Shown: positions 37,187 through 49,419 of the stretch, in pieces
Position numbering within the stretch: position 1 is the first letter of the stretch
Layout: each line of letters starts with the position of its first letter
Source: Phocoena phocoena
Lineage: Eukaryota; Chordata; Mammalia; Artiodactyla; Phocoenidae
Assembly: GCF_963924675.1 (NCBI RefSeq)
Contig: NC_089235.1
Span: forward strand, 57,648,520-57,712,519
Direction of reading: 5' to 3'
Length of the DNA: 64,000 nt
Notes under the pieces: generated by a model
What the model was told of the DNA's origin: nothing
What the model saw: only the letters and a program-made list of their open reading frames with translations
The model's database searches: none
Program-made: the position numbers and the translations under genes

Positions 37187-37915
37187 GTTCAAACAGAAAA
37201 GCAATGGATATCATTTGTTTTAAACTATTTCTTTGATAGAATGCATTAATAAAATGTAGCTAAAAATTTATGTGAAAAAGCCTTCTTTATGCATAAAATG
37301 TAAATAAATGTACTACATTGTTTTTACCAATGCCAAAGCCCCTTTACAGTACCATGACCTTTTGGAAATTGTGATAAATAAAGGAAGTTAGATCAGTTAT
37401 TCTTACTCAATTATAGGGAATTTAATGTAGGTATCTTGTCTTGAAGAATAGCATGGTAATGAATTCATGAATGTCTCCAACTGAGCTCCATAATGGGCAG
37501 CCAGAAAATAGTTAACATAAGAAAAGCCATCCTCCCTTGTAACTTAATTTTTTCTTAATTCAGAGAAATTTCTTAAGAGAGGATCCTTTCAAGTGTCTCT
37601 GTAGAGTGATGTGGATCTATGCACTGGATATATTAGGCAATATCTCCTTTATATTTGTACAAACTACCTTTATCACAGATTTCGATAGTATGGGCACACA
37701 GAGAAGTTGCTGATATCTCTAGCCTCCCTTTGCTGAAATAATGCTTTAGTTATATTGTTCTGGTTTAGTTGTATTCTAAAATTTAAGGAATTTATTTACT
37801 AAGTGAATTTTTATGTACAAATTCAACTTCCCACTTATTTTCAAAGAGATTATTAATCACATAAGTTTCTGAGATTCATAGATAACTTCCTCAGGAGCAT
37901 ATTCTGGAAACTCAT
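37187..37915. other. unassigned sequence
   Basis: AT-rich, with no gene or named repeat that I can identify. Confidence 0.45.
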
Positions 37916-37917
37916 AT

Positions 37918-37975
37918 TTTTTTTTTCCAGTTTTAGTGAGATATAATTGACATACAGCATTGTATAAGTGCTTAT
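37918..37975 (-). mobile_element. small L1 3' end scrap
   Basis: The stretch around ttttagtgagatataattga and catacagcattgtataag is a typical L1 3' terminus in reverse orientation. The following ~130 bp are unassigned. Confidence 0.6.
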
Positions 37976-38128
37976 GGATTCCCTAGGGAAAAGCTGGGAT
38001 TGGGGCGTTCCCTCTGGATTATATGGCCCTGTGCCAAGGGTGAGGTTTTTTGGCAAGAGTGTGTCTAAGTCTTTCCTACTCATTTTGATGTAGGTATTTT
38101 CTTTCTGCCAAAGAGTACATAGCTAATA

Positions 38129-40521
38129 CAAGCTTACCTTGGAGATATCGTGGATCTGGTTCCAGACCACCACAATAATGTCAATATTACAATAAAGCAA
38201 GTCACAATTTTTTTGGTTTCCCAGTGCACATGAAATTATGTTATACTATGCTATAATCTATTAAGTGTACAACAGCATTATGTCTCAAAAAAAAGTACAT
38301 ACTTTGATTGAAAATATTTTATTGCTAAAAAATGCTAACCATCATCTGAACCTTCAGCAAGTGGTAATCGTTTTGCTGGCGAAGGGTCTTGCCTCGGTAT
38401 TGATGGCTGCTGACTGATGAGGGTAGTGGCTGCTGACAGTTGAGGTGGCTGTGGAAATTTCTTAAAATATGAAAACAATGAAGTTTGCTGCATTGGTTGA
38501 CTCTTTCACAAACGATTTCTCTGTATCATGAAATGCTTTTTGATAGCATTTTACCCACAGTACAACTCTCAAAATTGGCGTCAATCTTCCCAAAACTTGC
38601 CACTGCTTTGTCAACTAAGTTTATGTCATATTCTAAATCCTCTGTTGTCATTTCAACAATATTCATAGCATCTTCGCCAGAAGTAGATTTCATCTCAAGA
38701 AAGATTTCATCACTTACTTTGCTCATCCATAAGAAACAACTCCGGATCCATTCAAGTTTTATCATTAGATTATAGCAATTCAGTCCCACCTTTATGCTCC
38801 ACTTCTAATTCTAGTTCTCTTGCTATTTCCACCACATCTTCAGGTACTCCCTTCACTCAAGTTTTGAACCCCTCAAAGTCATCCATGAGGGTTGGAATCA
38901 GCTTCTTCCAAATTCCTGTGAATTTTGTTATTTTGTCATCTTCCCATGAATTACAAAGTTTCTTAATGGCATTTAGAATGGTGAATTCTTTCCAAAAGGT
39001 TTTCCATTTATTTTGCCCAAATTCACCAGAAGAATCAGTGTCTATAGCAGCTATAACCTTACAAAATGTATTTCCTAAAAAAATAAGACTTGAAAATCAA
39101 AATGACTCCTCGATCCATGGGCTGAAGAATGGATGTTGTGTTAGTGGGCATGTAAACAATATTCATCTCGTTGTACTTCTCCATCAGAGGTCTTGGGTGA
39201 CCAGGTGTATTGTCAATGAGCAGTCAATATTTTGAAAGAAATCTTTTTTTTTTCTCAGTAGTAGTTCTCAACAGTGGACTTAAAATATTCAGTAAACTAT
39301 GTTGCAAGCAGATGTACTGTCTTCCAGGCTTTGTTGTTCCATTTTTAGAGTACAGGCAGAGTAGATTTAGCACAGTTCTTAAAGGCCCTCAATTTTTTGG
39401 AATGGTAAATGAGCATTGACTTCAGCTTAAAGTCACCAGCAGTGTTAGCCCCTAACAAGCCCCTGTCCTTTGAACTTTTGAAGTCAGACACTGACTTATC
39501 CTCTCTAGCTATAAAAGTCATCTTTTCCAATGTAAGGCTGTTTCATTTACACAGTAAATTTGTTGTTTAGTGTAGTCACCTTCATTAATTATCTTCAGTA
39601 GAAGGTAAACAACAGATGGAAAACCTGCTGCAGCTTCTACATCAGCACTTGCTGCTTCACCTTTCACTTCTAGGTTATAAGGATGTCTTCTTTCCTTAGA
39701 CCTCACGAACCAACATTTGCTACCTTCAAACCTTTCTTTGCAGCTTCCTCAACTCTCTCAACCTTCAAGAATTGAAGAGAATTAGGGTCTTGCTCTGAAG
39801 CAGGCTTTGGTTTAAGGGAATGTTGTGGCTGGCTTGATCTTTTATCCAGATGACTAAAACTTCCTCCATAACAGCCACAAATCTGTTTTATATTCTTATT
39901 AATTGTGTGTTCACTGTGTAGCGCATTTAATTTTCTTCAGGAACTTTTCCTTTGCATTAACAACTTAGTTAACTGGCACAAAAGACCCAGCTTTTGGCCT
40001 ATCTAATCTTTTGCATGCCTTCCTCACTAAGCTTGATCATCTGCAGCTTTTGAGTGAAAGTGAGAGACATGGGACTCTTACTTTCACTTTTAGAGACCAT
40101 TGTAGGATTATTAATTTTCCTAATTTTAATATTGTGAAAGGGCATACAGTGTCTCAGGAAATCGAGAGGCCCAAGTAGAGGGAGACTGTAAATGGTGGAG
40201 CGGTAAGAACACGAACAACTTTATCAATTAAGTTCACCGTCTTATATTGGCATGGTTCGAGGAGCCCCTAAACAATCCCAATAGTAACATCAAAGCTCAC
40301 TGATCACAGATCATCATAACAAATATAATAATAATGAAAGAGTTTGAAATATTATGAGAATTCCCAAAATGTGACAAAGAGACACAAAGTGACTAAATGC
40401 TGTTGAAAAAATGGTGCTGATAGGCTTCCTCCATGCAAAGTTGCCACAAACTTTCAATTTGTAAAAAAGCAATATCTGTGAGGCACAATAAAGCAAAGCT
40501 CAATAAAACAAGGTGTGCTTG
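38129..40521 (-). mobile_element. nearly full-length Tigger1 DNA transposon
   Basis: About 2.39 kb, close to the ~2.4 kb of Tigger1 as known in mammals. The left end reads caagcttaccttggagatat and the right end on the minus strand reads caagcacaccttgttttatt. TA occurs on both sides (38127-38128 and 40522-40523), as expected for pogo/Tigger insertion. Internal text follows Tigger1 throughout. The transposase lies on the minus strand and is broken. Confidence 0.95.
38526..40105 (-). pseudogene. Tigger1 transposase pseudogene (pogo/DDD family)
   Basis: The family has an N-terminal helix-turn-helix/CENP-B-like DNA-binding region and a DDD catalytic core. Minus-strand frame 39518-39706 contains the first catalytic box. 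It reads Val-Asn-Glu-Thr where the family has Val-Asp-Glu-Thr, with Asn codon AAT at 39545-39547. The same frame ends in a stop seven codons after the Glu-Thr through a frameshift. Frame 39345-39530 (FIAREDKSVSDFKSSKDRG, GDFKLKSMLIYHS) continues the core, and frame 38526-38789 ([20 protein letters not shown]) is the C-terminal part. The gene is inactive. Confidence 0.88.
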
Positions 40522-40523
40522 TA

Positions 40524-41339
40524 AATGATAACGCTGGAGTTCAAGCCCAAACAATCTGGGAGATTAAATTTAAGGGTCAAAATTTTATGTAACATCTCAG
40601 TGATAAAAGTGTTGCACATTTTGAAAAAATAACTTTTCTGTAGAACTTTTCTCTCATGTGCTATTTATATTGTGAGAAACTAAATTGAAAACAGACGTGT
40701 ATTCAGATAATGGAAAACCCTGAACACCAAGCTAAGACTGTAGGATTTGGGACTCTTTTTCCAGGAGCAGAGGGGCCATTAAAGACATTTTTTAATAGAG
40801 GAATGGCTTTGTGCATTACTATGTTTCATCTGGGATTGATGTTAATGATGGGTGGGAAATTTTTGAAAAATAAAATACAGGAGAGCAACTAGGATAGTAT
40901 CAAAATAGGCTTTTAAGACTCGATACATACAGTTCCCCATATGGCTGAGTTAGTTCCTAAGGGGCACAAACCTCTCACAGATAATTATACATTCTATGGA
41001 AACAAATGAAGCTTAAAGCAATTGGTACATGATCAAAAGCAGACAGATTCTAAAGGGGAGTCTAAAATTGGAAAAAGGGAATGACACTGCGTGAGTAACC
41101 ATTTTTATGACTGTTAGTCTGAGGGCAAGCCAAGTCAGTTTTAGTTGGGGAAACTAAAATAAAACTGAAGATTTTTGTGAACTGCAAAACCAGAAGAGAG
41201 ACTTCAGAGCAACCTCAGCCACTGGAAACTAACTGAACGACAGATAAAACCAAATGTGAACAACTTACAGGGCAACTGAAATCTCATATGTAGTTTATAG
41301 GAATGTTAATTGTACAAACACTTGGGGAAAAAATCTAGT
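40524..41339. other. unassigned sequence
   Basis: No recognised gene or repeat. The frame at 40710-40892 has no family resemblance that I can see. Confidence 0.4.
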
Positions 41340-41865
41340 AGTTTTTTATATTCTTAAACATTTATCTACCCTATAATCTAGCAGTTCCATTACTAAGTAT
41401 ATAAGCAGGAAAAATGAAAATATATGTCCCCAAGATTTTATAATAATTTTCATAGAGCCTCATTTATAATAGTCCGAAACTGTAAACATCCTCAGTGTCC
41501 ATCAGTAAGAGAATGGATAAACAAAATGCCATTGTTCACAGAGTGAATCACAGATACAAATGGATAAGCAAAATGTCATTGTTCATAGAGTGAATCACAG
41601 ATACAAACAAGAATACGGATAAATCTCAACAATATTTTGCTGAGTGAAAGGTGTCTTACACAGAGTACATAGTTAATAATCCTAAAAGCAAAACTATTAT
41701 AGTGGGAAATAAATGAGAACAATGGTTATCTCTGAACGATGAGAATGGCGATTGACTGGGAAGAAGCTTGAGGGCCCTTTTTGTGATGATGCTAATGTTC
41801 AGTATCTTGATAGAAGTTTGGATTACACAGTTTTTGTTTTTAGTCTTAAGACTTCTGTATCGGGG
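41340..41865 (+). mobile_element. old L1 ORF2 end and 3' UTR
   Basis: Plus-strand L1 text: taatctagcagttccattac, atttataatagtccgaaact, cctcagtgtccatcagtaag, then the 3' UTR-like acaatggttatctctgaacg. It contains a 47-bp tandem duplication. Confidence 0.8.
41513..41606. repeat. 47-bp tandem duplication in L1
   Basis: Two adjacent 47-bp copies beginning atggataa(a/g)caaaatg(c/t)c differ at three positions, all transitions. The duplication therefore happened well after the L1 inserted, but not recently. Confidence 0.92.
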
Positions 41866-41908
41866 GTGTGTGTGTGTGTGTATATATAACACCAAAAAAA
41901 AAAAAAAA
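41866..41908. repeat. (GT)n-(TA)n-poly(A) simple repeat
   Basis: A GT run, a short TATA run and a run of about 15 A follow in direct succession. Confidence 0.9.
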
Positions 41909-42169
41909 GAAGCATAAACTCTAGGTACGCATGCTGGAATATAAAAAAACAGATAATGTACTTACATTTGCAATTTACCTTAAAACAAATGATAAATGGA
42001 TTGAAGGATGGATAGATAAATATGCCATAAGCAACTATAGTAAAATGTTAATGCAGAAATTAGGTATCAGGCGTGTGGGTTTTCACTGTGAAATTTATCC
42101 CAATTGCTGTATTTTAAAAGTTTTTCTAATTAAAATATTCAGAATAAAGAATTGATGAGTTGGTAGACA

Positions 42170-42425
42170 TGGGTAACAATGCTAATGAATAATATTAACC
42201 ATAATTTATGGACGTTTACTACTTACCAATTGTTAACAATTCTCTTTCTCTATTATCTCACTTAATCATTATAACAAGGTAAAGACGTTATTTTAATATC
42301 TATATTATAGATGAGAAAACTGAGACTTAAATCCGGTCACATAACTAGTACAAGGAGATACTTGGATGGGAATCCATGTCTGTCTAACCGCAAAGCCTGT
42401 ACCTTTAAATAAAACCACTACACGG
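42170..42425 (-). mobile_element. MIR, reverse orientation
   Basis: Reverse MIR text: tctcacttaatcattataac, then agatgagaaaactgagactt and gtcacataactagtacaagg. The length suggests most of a MIR. Confidence 0.8.
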
Positions 42426-42429
42426 TACG

Positions 42430-44425
42430 GTGAAGAGATTAAGAATTTGTGAAATACAGCGAAATATAGTATTGGATAACATTATGTCTTCAGTAAACTT
42501 TATAGTTCATGAACTCGTTATATTTCAAACTTACTGAATAATGATGCCAATAACAAAAATAAACACATAGGTGGTAAAAAGCTTCTTTGTGTGGATACAA
42601 GCAAGAGAAGAAAATTACAAATTCAGTTAATAATATATTGAGTAATTCATATAATTTTGATGTCCAAGCAAAGATGTTCATCAGTAATCAAAAACTTTCA
42701 AAATTAAACAAAGAAACACACTGAGAGTTAAAAATTTGTGTTATAAATCACTTACATAGAAGTAGCTATGGAATATTTGAAGCCATCTAATTATCAGAGG
42801 AAGTTACTCCACTGTGAAAAAAGAAAGAAGAAGAAGAAAGTATAAGGTAGGGAAAGGCCTGGGAAGGAAGAAAGAAAATAGAAAACAAGATCAGAGGAAG
42901 AGGAGCCACGTGTGGGCAATATTCCCTTTATAAGAAACAGAAGTCTATGGTTGGTTGGAGCACAGTGAAGTGATGAATTTGTATTATGCGGAACCATAAC
43001 ACCTCCAAAGTGTGCCTATTTTATAAGGTACTGTCTTAGGAACTTAGAATGTAATAAGGATGAATACCAATGGATTCCTGAACTAGAATATTTTATACTC
43101 AAATGAGAAAGAGGAATATGGATTTAAATATCAACAGTATGTTGGATCATGTCCCAAGAGAAAGGACTGGGAGTTAGTAAGCATATTCCTTTCTTGAAAG
43201 CAAAAGTCATATCATTTACTTCATAATCTCTAGTGGTTGTTCAATACAATACACAGCTGTTGAATTTAATCACAATAATGTTATTTAAAACATCAAAGTG
43301 TCAATAAAACAATTTTGAGATTCAAAAATCACGTTTTTTGTTTCTGACTAAACTCCAGAAAAGAAGGTAAAATTTGTGTTATTGTGGCTATTTGGTTCAT
43401 TCTGAAATTTGAGATCCTATTGTTGACACAATACCTATCTCTTAGCAATAAAGTGTTGGGTTTGCCCTTTTTCATCTCTTGCTTCCTGTATACCATTTGG
43501 CAGAATGCAGCCCCAGGGACAGTATTCTATAACTGCTTTTTTCAATTCAATTCTACTTTATCAATGAAATTTTTGTGACTCTCAAGGCAGAGCTTGTTAC
43601 TATACAGTCTAACAAATGACCTCAATTTTCTTCAAGTTTATTGCCACCTTGTAACCACTGACTCAGCATAACTATTCATCATCCTTTCTTATGATGAGTG
43701 AGTTTTCTGAATGCAGTTATCAGCATACGACAGATTCTATATGACTGCTTCAAGGACTTCTGTGGAAGCTTGCATATGATTGAGAATTCATGAACTGCTC
43801 CACACTTGTGTCTCTTCTCTGGTTGCACACATTTAGCAGATGACGCAGTAAGCTAGCAAGGGCTGGGTGGGAATTACTTACTGCTCCACAGTTTTTATTT
43901 CACCAGAAGCTTAAATGTCAAAAGAAATGTTCTCCACAATATAATCAAATGACATCTAGGTGAAACACATTTTTCATAATGATTATATTTAATTTTTCTA
44001 GGGAAAGACAGATTCTTGCCTATTAAAACTAATTGGAAAACGTACATGTCATTGTTTTAGCTACTAGAATCTTCACAGCTTATGTCTTTTTAGGGATCTT
44101 ATTCTCTTGGAATGTAAGTTTACGGTCAATTTCCCAGATTTCAGTTTTTTTCAATTTAAATGTCCTAAGAGCACAGGAGATAATTAAATATTTTTGATAT
44201 CACTGTAAACAACTAAAAAAGAATGCCCATCTTGGTACAGAAGTGGTATATTACTAATGTCAAATGAGATAGTTATTTAAAACCTTTTAGAAATACCTTG
44301 TTCATTCAGTAAAAAGTTGTTATAACTTCAGAATGATAATTATTATTGCTTTGATGCATTTTGTCTTCTGTAAACTCCGATAATGTCATCACACCAAAAG
44401 TCTATTTTCATCATATATGCAACAA
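42430..44425. other. unassigned AT-rich sequence
   Basis: A purine-rich tract (aaaaaagaaagaagaagaag) lies at about 42817-42842. The frame at 43384-43578 is hydrophobic but has no family match that I recognise. No gene is supported. Confidence 0.45.

Positions 44426-44427
<2 letters not shown>

Positions 44428-44486
<59 letters not shown>
44428..44486. repeat. compound (AT)23-(CA)6 microsatellite
   Basis: A continuous AT run followed by CA units. The 109-residue plus frame spanning it is Ile-Tyr low complexity and not a gene. Confidence 0.97.
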
Positions 44487-46012
44487 TATGTTTAAAGAGA
44501 GACAACATATTATTAGTTTCAGATATCAATTTTATAGTCAAATATTATTACAAGGAACAAATTTCTACTGTTTATCCTTTTGCAATGTAGAAAGTATATA
44601 TAGATTAATTTGGAAAGAAATTTCTAGTCATAGGTTAGAAATATTTAAGCTTTCTATTAAGTCTCAACAACAAGAGACTTTTCTATTCATGAAACCTCTT
44701 TGCAATCCATGAGGGTTAGATCTGTGCTTCTTAAGGCTTAAAAGGAACTTGGTCCCTAAATACATTGCTAGTTAAAGTTTCAGGGATTTTTGTTGCAGTC
44801 AGGGTATAAACTTTTCAAGTAATAGTAGGGTTTATACCCTTAGTGTGAAAGTTTAACAGGTCTGTTAATAAACTTTCATTTGGATGATCTGAAAACAAGA
44901 AGTGGTTTGGGGTAATCAGTATGTAATGACTGACTGATGCAAGATACTAAACCAGGTAACTAACACCTAGTGGTCTCATAATATGTTTCCTATAGTTGGA
45001 AAAGTGTTTCTACAGTCACTTAAAACTTTTCATTTAACAGACACTTATTTTTGATGAGTAAAATGTCAAGTAATCCGTCATATGTTTTAAAAGTTATACC
45101 TATCTATACTCAAATACATATGTACACAAACATGTGGGTATATTCATCAAACATCTTTAAAAAGAAAATAAAACTCTAGTAGTAGTAATTACCTCAGAGA
45201 AAGAAAACTTGGGAACTTGGACAAATGTTTAGGAAGATTTAAAATTTTACTGTCTATACTCATCTAACTCGCAAATTCTGTACGCTGTGCATTTATCAAA
45301 CAAACAGATATAATATTACTATAAATTTAGTGTAATCTTTTCCCCTTGTCTGACCTGGTAGACACTTTCTCCTTGACAAAAATAAAAGAATTTGAAGCAA
45401 GTTTTCCTAATTAAATTTCATCAGAATTATTTGTTCAACTTTTATTTGTTAATTCTCTTGACACTTTAATTATATTGATCGAACTATCTAAAACTAAATA
45501 TAATATCTTAGTTTAGTGAAACACTTTACATCCTAAAAGCGCAAAGAAATTTCATGCCTATAATCCCATATTCCTTGTTAGCCCATTTAGGGAATGAACC
45601 ATACCATTTCCTATAAAAGAGTGTCAAATCTGAGAATACTGATAATGACAAGCAGGCTTTAATTGTTTAATTGACTGTGAGAGAGCAGATCACATATATG
45701 TATATTTTTCTAATGGTAATACTTATACAGAATGAAGCAAAGTGAAAATTTAAGCAGTTAGAAAATGTTGGTTAGTCAAGATGCACATATAACAAATATT
45801 AATGTGTCCAAATCAGTGAATCTTATCCCACCTGTGTCTGCACAGTTTTCTTCAAGAAAAAAAGTAGTTGCAGAGGTAATAGGAGACTTAAGAATTGTGA
45901 GGAGGAATATGGCTATGAAGTTATGAATGGTTAAGGTACAAACCAAGCTAATCGTGCCTCTGATTTTATGGGATACTTCCATCCTCTGTCCATAGAGCTG
46001 GAGGATTCTTTG
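44487..46012. other. unassigned AT-rich sequence
   Basis: A weak L1 3' UTR-like stretch lies near 45150-45310. Nothing else is recognised. Confidence 0.4.
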
Positions 46013-47243
46013 GCTTTTATTTATTTACTTTTATTTTTATTTGTCATTTCATCTGTACCCCACTAATATCTTTGAAATATGGTCTTGCATATGCCTGTAT
46101 CTTTGCAAAATATGTATTTTCTTTAATATGTACATTTTGATTTAGATAAATATACTTGCTATAAACTGATTCACTCTCATTTTACACACGTTTTATTAAA
46201 TTCTATCTATGTTGCTGTACACCAACTAGTTCTTTCTTTCTGTTATCTGAAGAATATTCCACAGTGTGTCACTACCACATTTTATTTGCCCATTCCTCTA
46301 ATGATGTACACACGGGTTGCTTTCAGTTCTTTGTTAGTATGTATTGTAAAGAATGTTCTCACTCAAACGTCAGGGCTTATGTGAATTCATATATATACCA
46401 AGGACTAGAATATAGATTACAGTATATATGAATATTTAGGTTAAATGTATGCTAGCATGTTATTGTATTATATGACTTTCTAATTGTTGCCTATCTGATG
46501 GCTTTAAAAAGTATCTAGTTTTTAAATTTGCAATTATCTGGTACTAACGTTGATACAGCTCTTTGTATTAAGATAGCCAATTAGGCTTTCCTTTCTGTGA
46601 ACTGCTTATCCAAATCCTTTTCCTATTCTCCAATTAGATATCAATGTATTTCTTGTTGATTTACAGGCATTCTTATTTATTCTAGATATTATCATAGTCG
46701 AAAATAAGATGCACCATATTCACACATTAAAACGTTTCTGAAATCAAGACATATCTAACATGTATGAAGTTGGCCATTGTTCACATAGACATAACTTTTA
46801 TATCCAAAGACATTTAAATGAGTGATTTCAATATTTGTAAATTTAGAATTCTCAGTAAACTGTTGTACCATAACTTATTTAGTAGCATTTTTTTCTTTCT
46901 TAGCAACATAAACGTAAACTAATAATATTTCCAAGAATCAAAGGCACCTTAAAGTTGATAAAACACAGTATTACTTAATGGTTTTAGTTACAGCAGGTTG
47001 TTTTTCCCAAAGTTTATCAGTTGTCACTTAACTGATATTTTGTGTCATTATTCAATAGAAATTCTTAATTTTGAGATAATCAAATTCATATTTCACTATT
47101 ACATGCTTTTGAAGTCTTCATTAGGTTTCCTTTTACAAATTCTAGATAGCAGATATTTCTCCTGCTGCACATTCTTCTATTAGTCTGATAATTTTACCTA
47201 CTTAATTTTGACACAATATAATTTATTCAATTACATTATATGA
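46013..47243 (-). mobile_element. ancient L1, 3' part (minus strand)
   Basis: Minus-strand L1 text in order: gttgctgtacaccaactagt, gaatattccacagtgtgtca, gcccattcctctaatgatgt, gaactgcttatccaaatcct, and the downstream block ttaattttgagataatcaaa. It is highly diverged. The same L1 seems to resume at 48350 on the other side of two LTR insertions. Confidence 0.7.
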
Positions 47244-47762
47244 TGCTATAAGGGAGGAAAATGTTTCATAAACCCTCTTTGGGTCCCTCACTGGGTCTGA
47301 AAACTAAACTGACAAAGACAGATTAATAGGAGGAAAACAGACAAATTTTATTTAATATAAGTTTTACATGACACAGGAGATGTCGTAAGGAAGCAAAGAC
47401 CTAAAGAAACAGGTAGACCTAGTACCTTTATGCTTGGTTTGATAGAGTGAACAGTCATGGAGGAATATAATAGGCTTAAGAGTATAAGCTAAGTGTAGTA
47501 AACTGGGGGGGAAGTTAGCAAGACCTATTTGTTTAGATTCTTCTAGGTGTTCCTTTGTCTTTAGAGATAAGGACACTCCTTTCCTCCAAGAATAGGGAGG
47601 CACCTCTCACATGAGTGTCTTATGATCTGTTTCAGGGGAGAAGGGTTGGGGGAAGGTCAGAGTGACCTTCCCACATCTACTGTTTTCTCAACCTCTTCCA
47701 GCTTATAGTATTTAATATTCCAAGATGCCATATTTTGGTATGATGTGTCCTGAACCCCATCA
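47244..47762 (-). repeat. ERV LTR inserted in old L1
   Basis: On the minus strand it begins TGATGGGGTTCAGGACACAT and ends near TTATAGCA, giving TG...CA ends. The 3' part (ctcctattaatctgtctttg) matches the corresponding part of the solo LTR at 36634-37186. Weak 4-bp flanks (atga / atgc) could be the target duplication. No internal ERV sequence lies next to it. Confidence 0.65.
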
Positions 47763-47782
47763 ATGCAAAGTAGAAGTGAAAC

Positions 47783-48346
47783 TGAGTAACTCAGATTGGG
47801 ACTTGAAGCGAGCCAAAACCCAGACTGGGACATGAACCCACAGTCTTTTAACTGAGATCACACACCTGGTCTCAGGACTTAATGAAGCTCAGGTTCTTGA
47901 TGTCTCATGAATTCAGTGAGAGACAAAGTGATAGGTAAGAAGTGGATTTATTTAGAGAGAAACATACTCCACAGAGAGAGTGTGGGTCATCTCAGAAGGT
48001 GAGAGTGGCCCCAGGGTATGGGGTTGTCAGTTTTTATAGGGTTGGGTAATTTCATAGGCTAATGAGTGGGCAGAATATTCCAGCAATTTGGGGGGAGGGG
48101 TGGAGATTTCCAGAAATTAGGCCACCGCCTACTTTTTGACCTTTATGGTTGGCCTTGGAATTGTCACGTGGCCTATAGGTGTGTCATTTAGCTTGCTGAT
48201 GTGTTACAATGAGCATAGGCTCAAGGTCTAGTGGAAGTCAACTTGTTCACCGTCTTGGACCTATTTGGATCTGATAGTTTATGTCGTATCCTTGGGCTAT
48301 GTCATTCTTTTAAACATTGTGCCCTGACCCCTTCTTTCCTGTTTCA
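47783..48346 (-). repeat. second, unrelated LTR
   Basis: On the minus strand it begins TGAAACAGGAAAGAAGGGGT and carries an AATAAA polyadenylation signal near 47950 (ctctaaataaatccac). Plus-strand landmarks are aagtggatttatttagagag and ggttgtcagtttttataggg. Possible 5-bp flanks are gaaac (47778-47782) and gaaat (48347-48351). The left boundary is approximate. It differs clearly from the neighbouring LTR. Confidence 0.65.
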
Positions 48347-48349
48347 GAA

Positions 48350-49350
48350 ATATAACTTATATTTGTTAATGTTTACACAGGAATATAGGGAGTAAGCCAA
48401 TATTAACTGCACCATATATTGAACAATTTTCTCATTGAATTATTGTGCCACATTTATTATTTATAATAAAATGTTATTAACCTCTACATTGTGCTTTTCA
48501 TTTCCTGCAAATCTATTTTAGTGCTTTTTAAAAAAACTGTTATATATTAGTTTCTGATGGGGTAATTCTTCTCCTTTACCTCTGTTTCTTAGAACTAAAC
48601 TTAGTTATTAGCAGACATCCATTTCCACAAAAAGCTTAGAACATGTTTATTTAATTTCACAAAATATCTTGGATGAATTTGGATTAGATTGCTCTGAAAT
48701 TACATTAAAATTCTGTTGCCCCATCTATAACAGTTCTTCATTACCTGTTTTGTCACGTCTTCTTTTAAATTATTTCCATGGGAAAAGTTGATATTTTGCC
48801 ACCTGGATAAATAGTACTTACTTTATTTTATATTTTATTTCTAGATGTACATTGATGGTACAAAAAATTCATTATGTTTTATAAGTTCATATTTTCAGAA
48901 AAATTGCCTAAATCCACTATTATTTTAACTAACTTAAATGAATTATACATTGATTTTGTTTGGTATTATATATTATTAATTACATCGGCTCTAATTAAAG
49001 AGAATTTTATTACTTCCCTTCCAATCTTTGGCCTCTTTTTTGTTGTATTTTGACCATAACATCCACGATCATGTTGTATAGTAGCAGTGAAAATGCCATC
49101 TTTTATTGCTTTTCCCCCAAAATTAAAGAGAATATAGCTAAACTTTCTTTTTAAAGTATGATATTTAATGTAAATTTTTCATAGCTAGTTTATCATGTTG
49201 AGGAGCTTCCTTGCTATTCCTAAGTCTCCTTTTCTTATCACAAATAGATAACATTTTCAGATTATTTTTCTTCTTCTTTTGAGATATAATCATATTTCCT
49301 GTTTGGAGAGTTAGTATGATGAATTACATTGCTAGAATTTTTAATGTTAC
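48350..49350 (-). mobile_element. ancient L1, RT region (continuation)
   Basis: Degenerate minus-strand ORF2 text: cttcccttccaatctttggc, catgttgtatagtagcagtg, and tagtttatcatgttgaggag, in the order expected for the RT-coding part. It appears to be the upstream half of the L1 at 46013-47243. The middle is very diverged. Confidence 0.6.
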
Positions 49351-49419
49351 TGGGAAATATACATACAAATGAATATATATACTATGTATTTAAAGTTTAA
49401 AAATAATAAAACAAAGTCT

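Noticed and set aside
44383..44712. 109-residue frame as a small protein
   Set aside because: It runs through an AT/CA microsatellite, giving Ile-Tyr repeats, and has no other support.
47244..48346. The two adjacent LTRs as a pair flanking a provirus
   Set aside because: They differ in sequence, belong to different families by eye, and have only about 20 bp between them.
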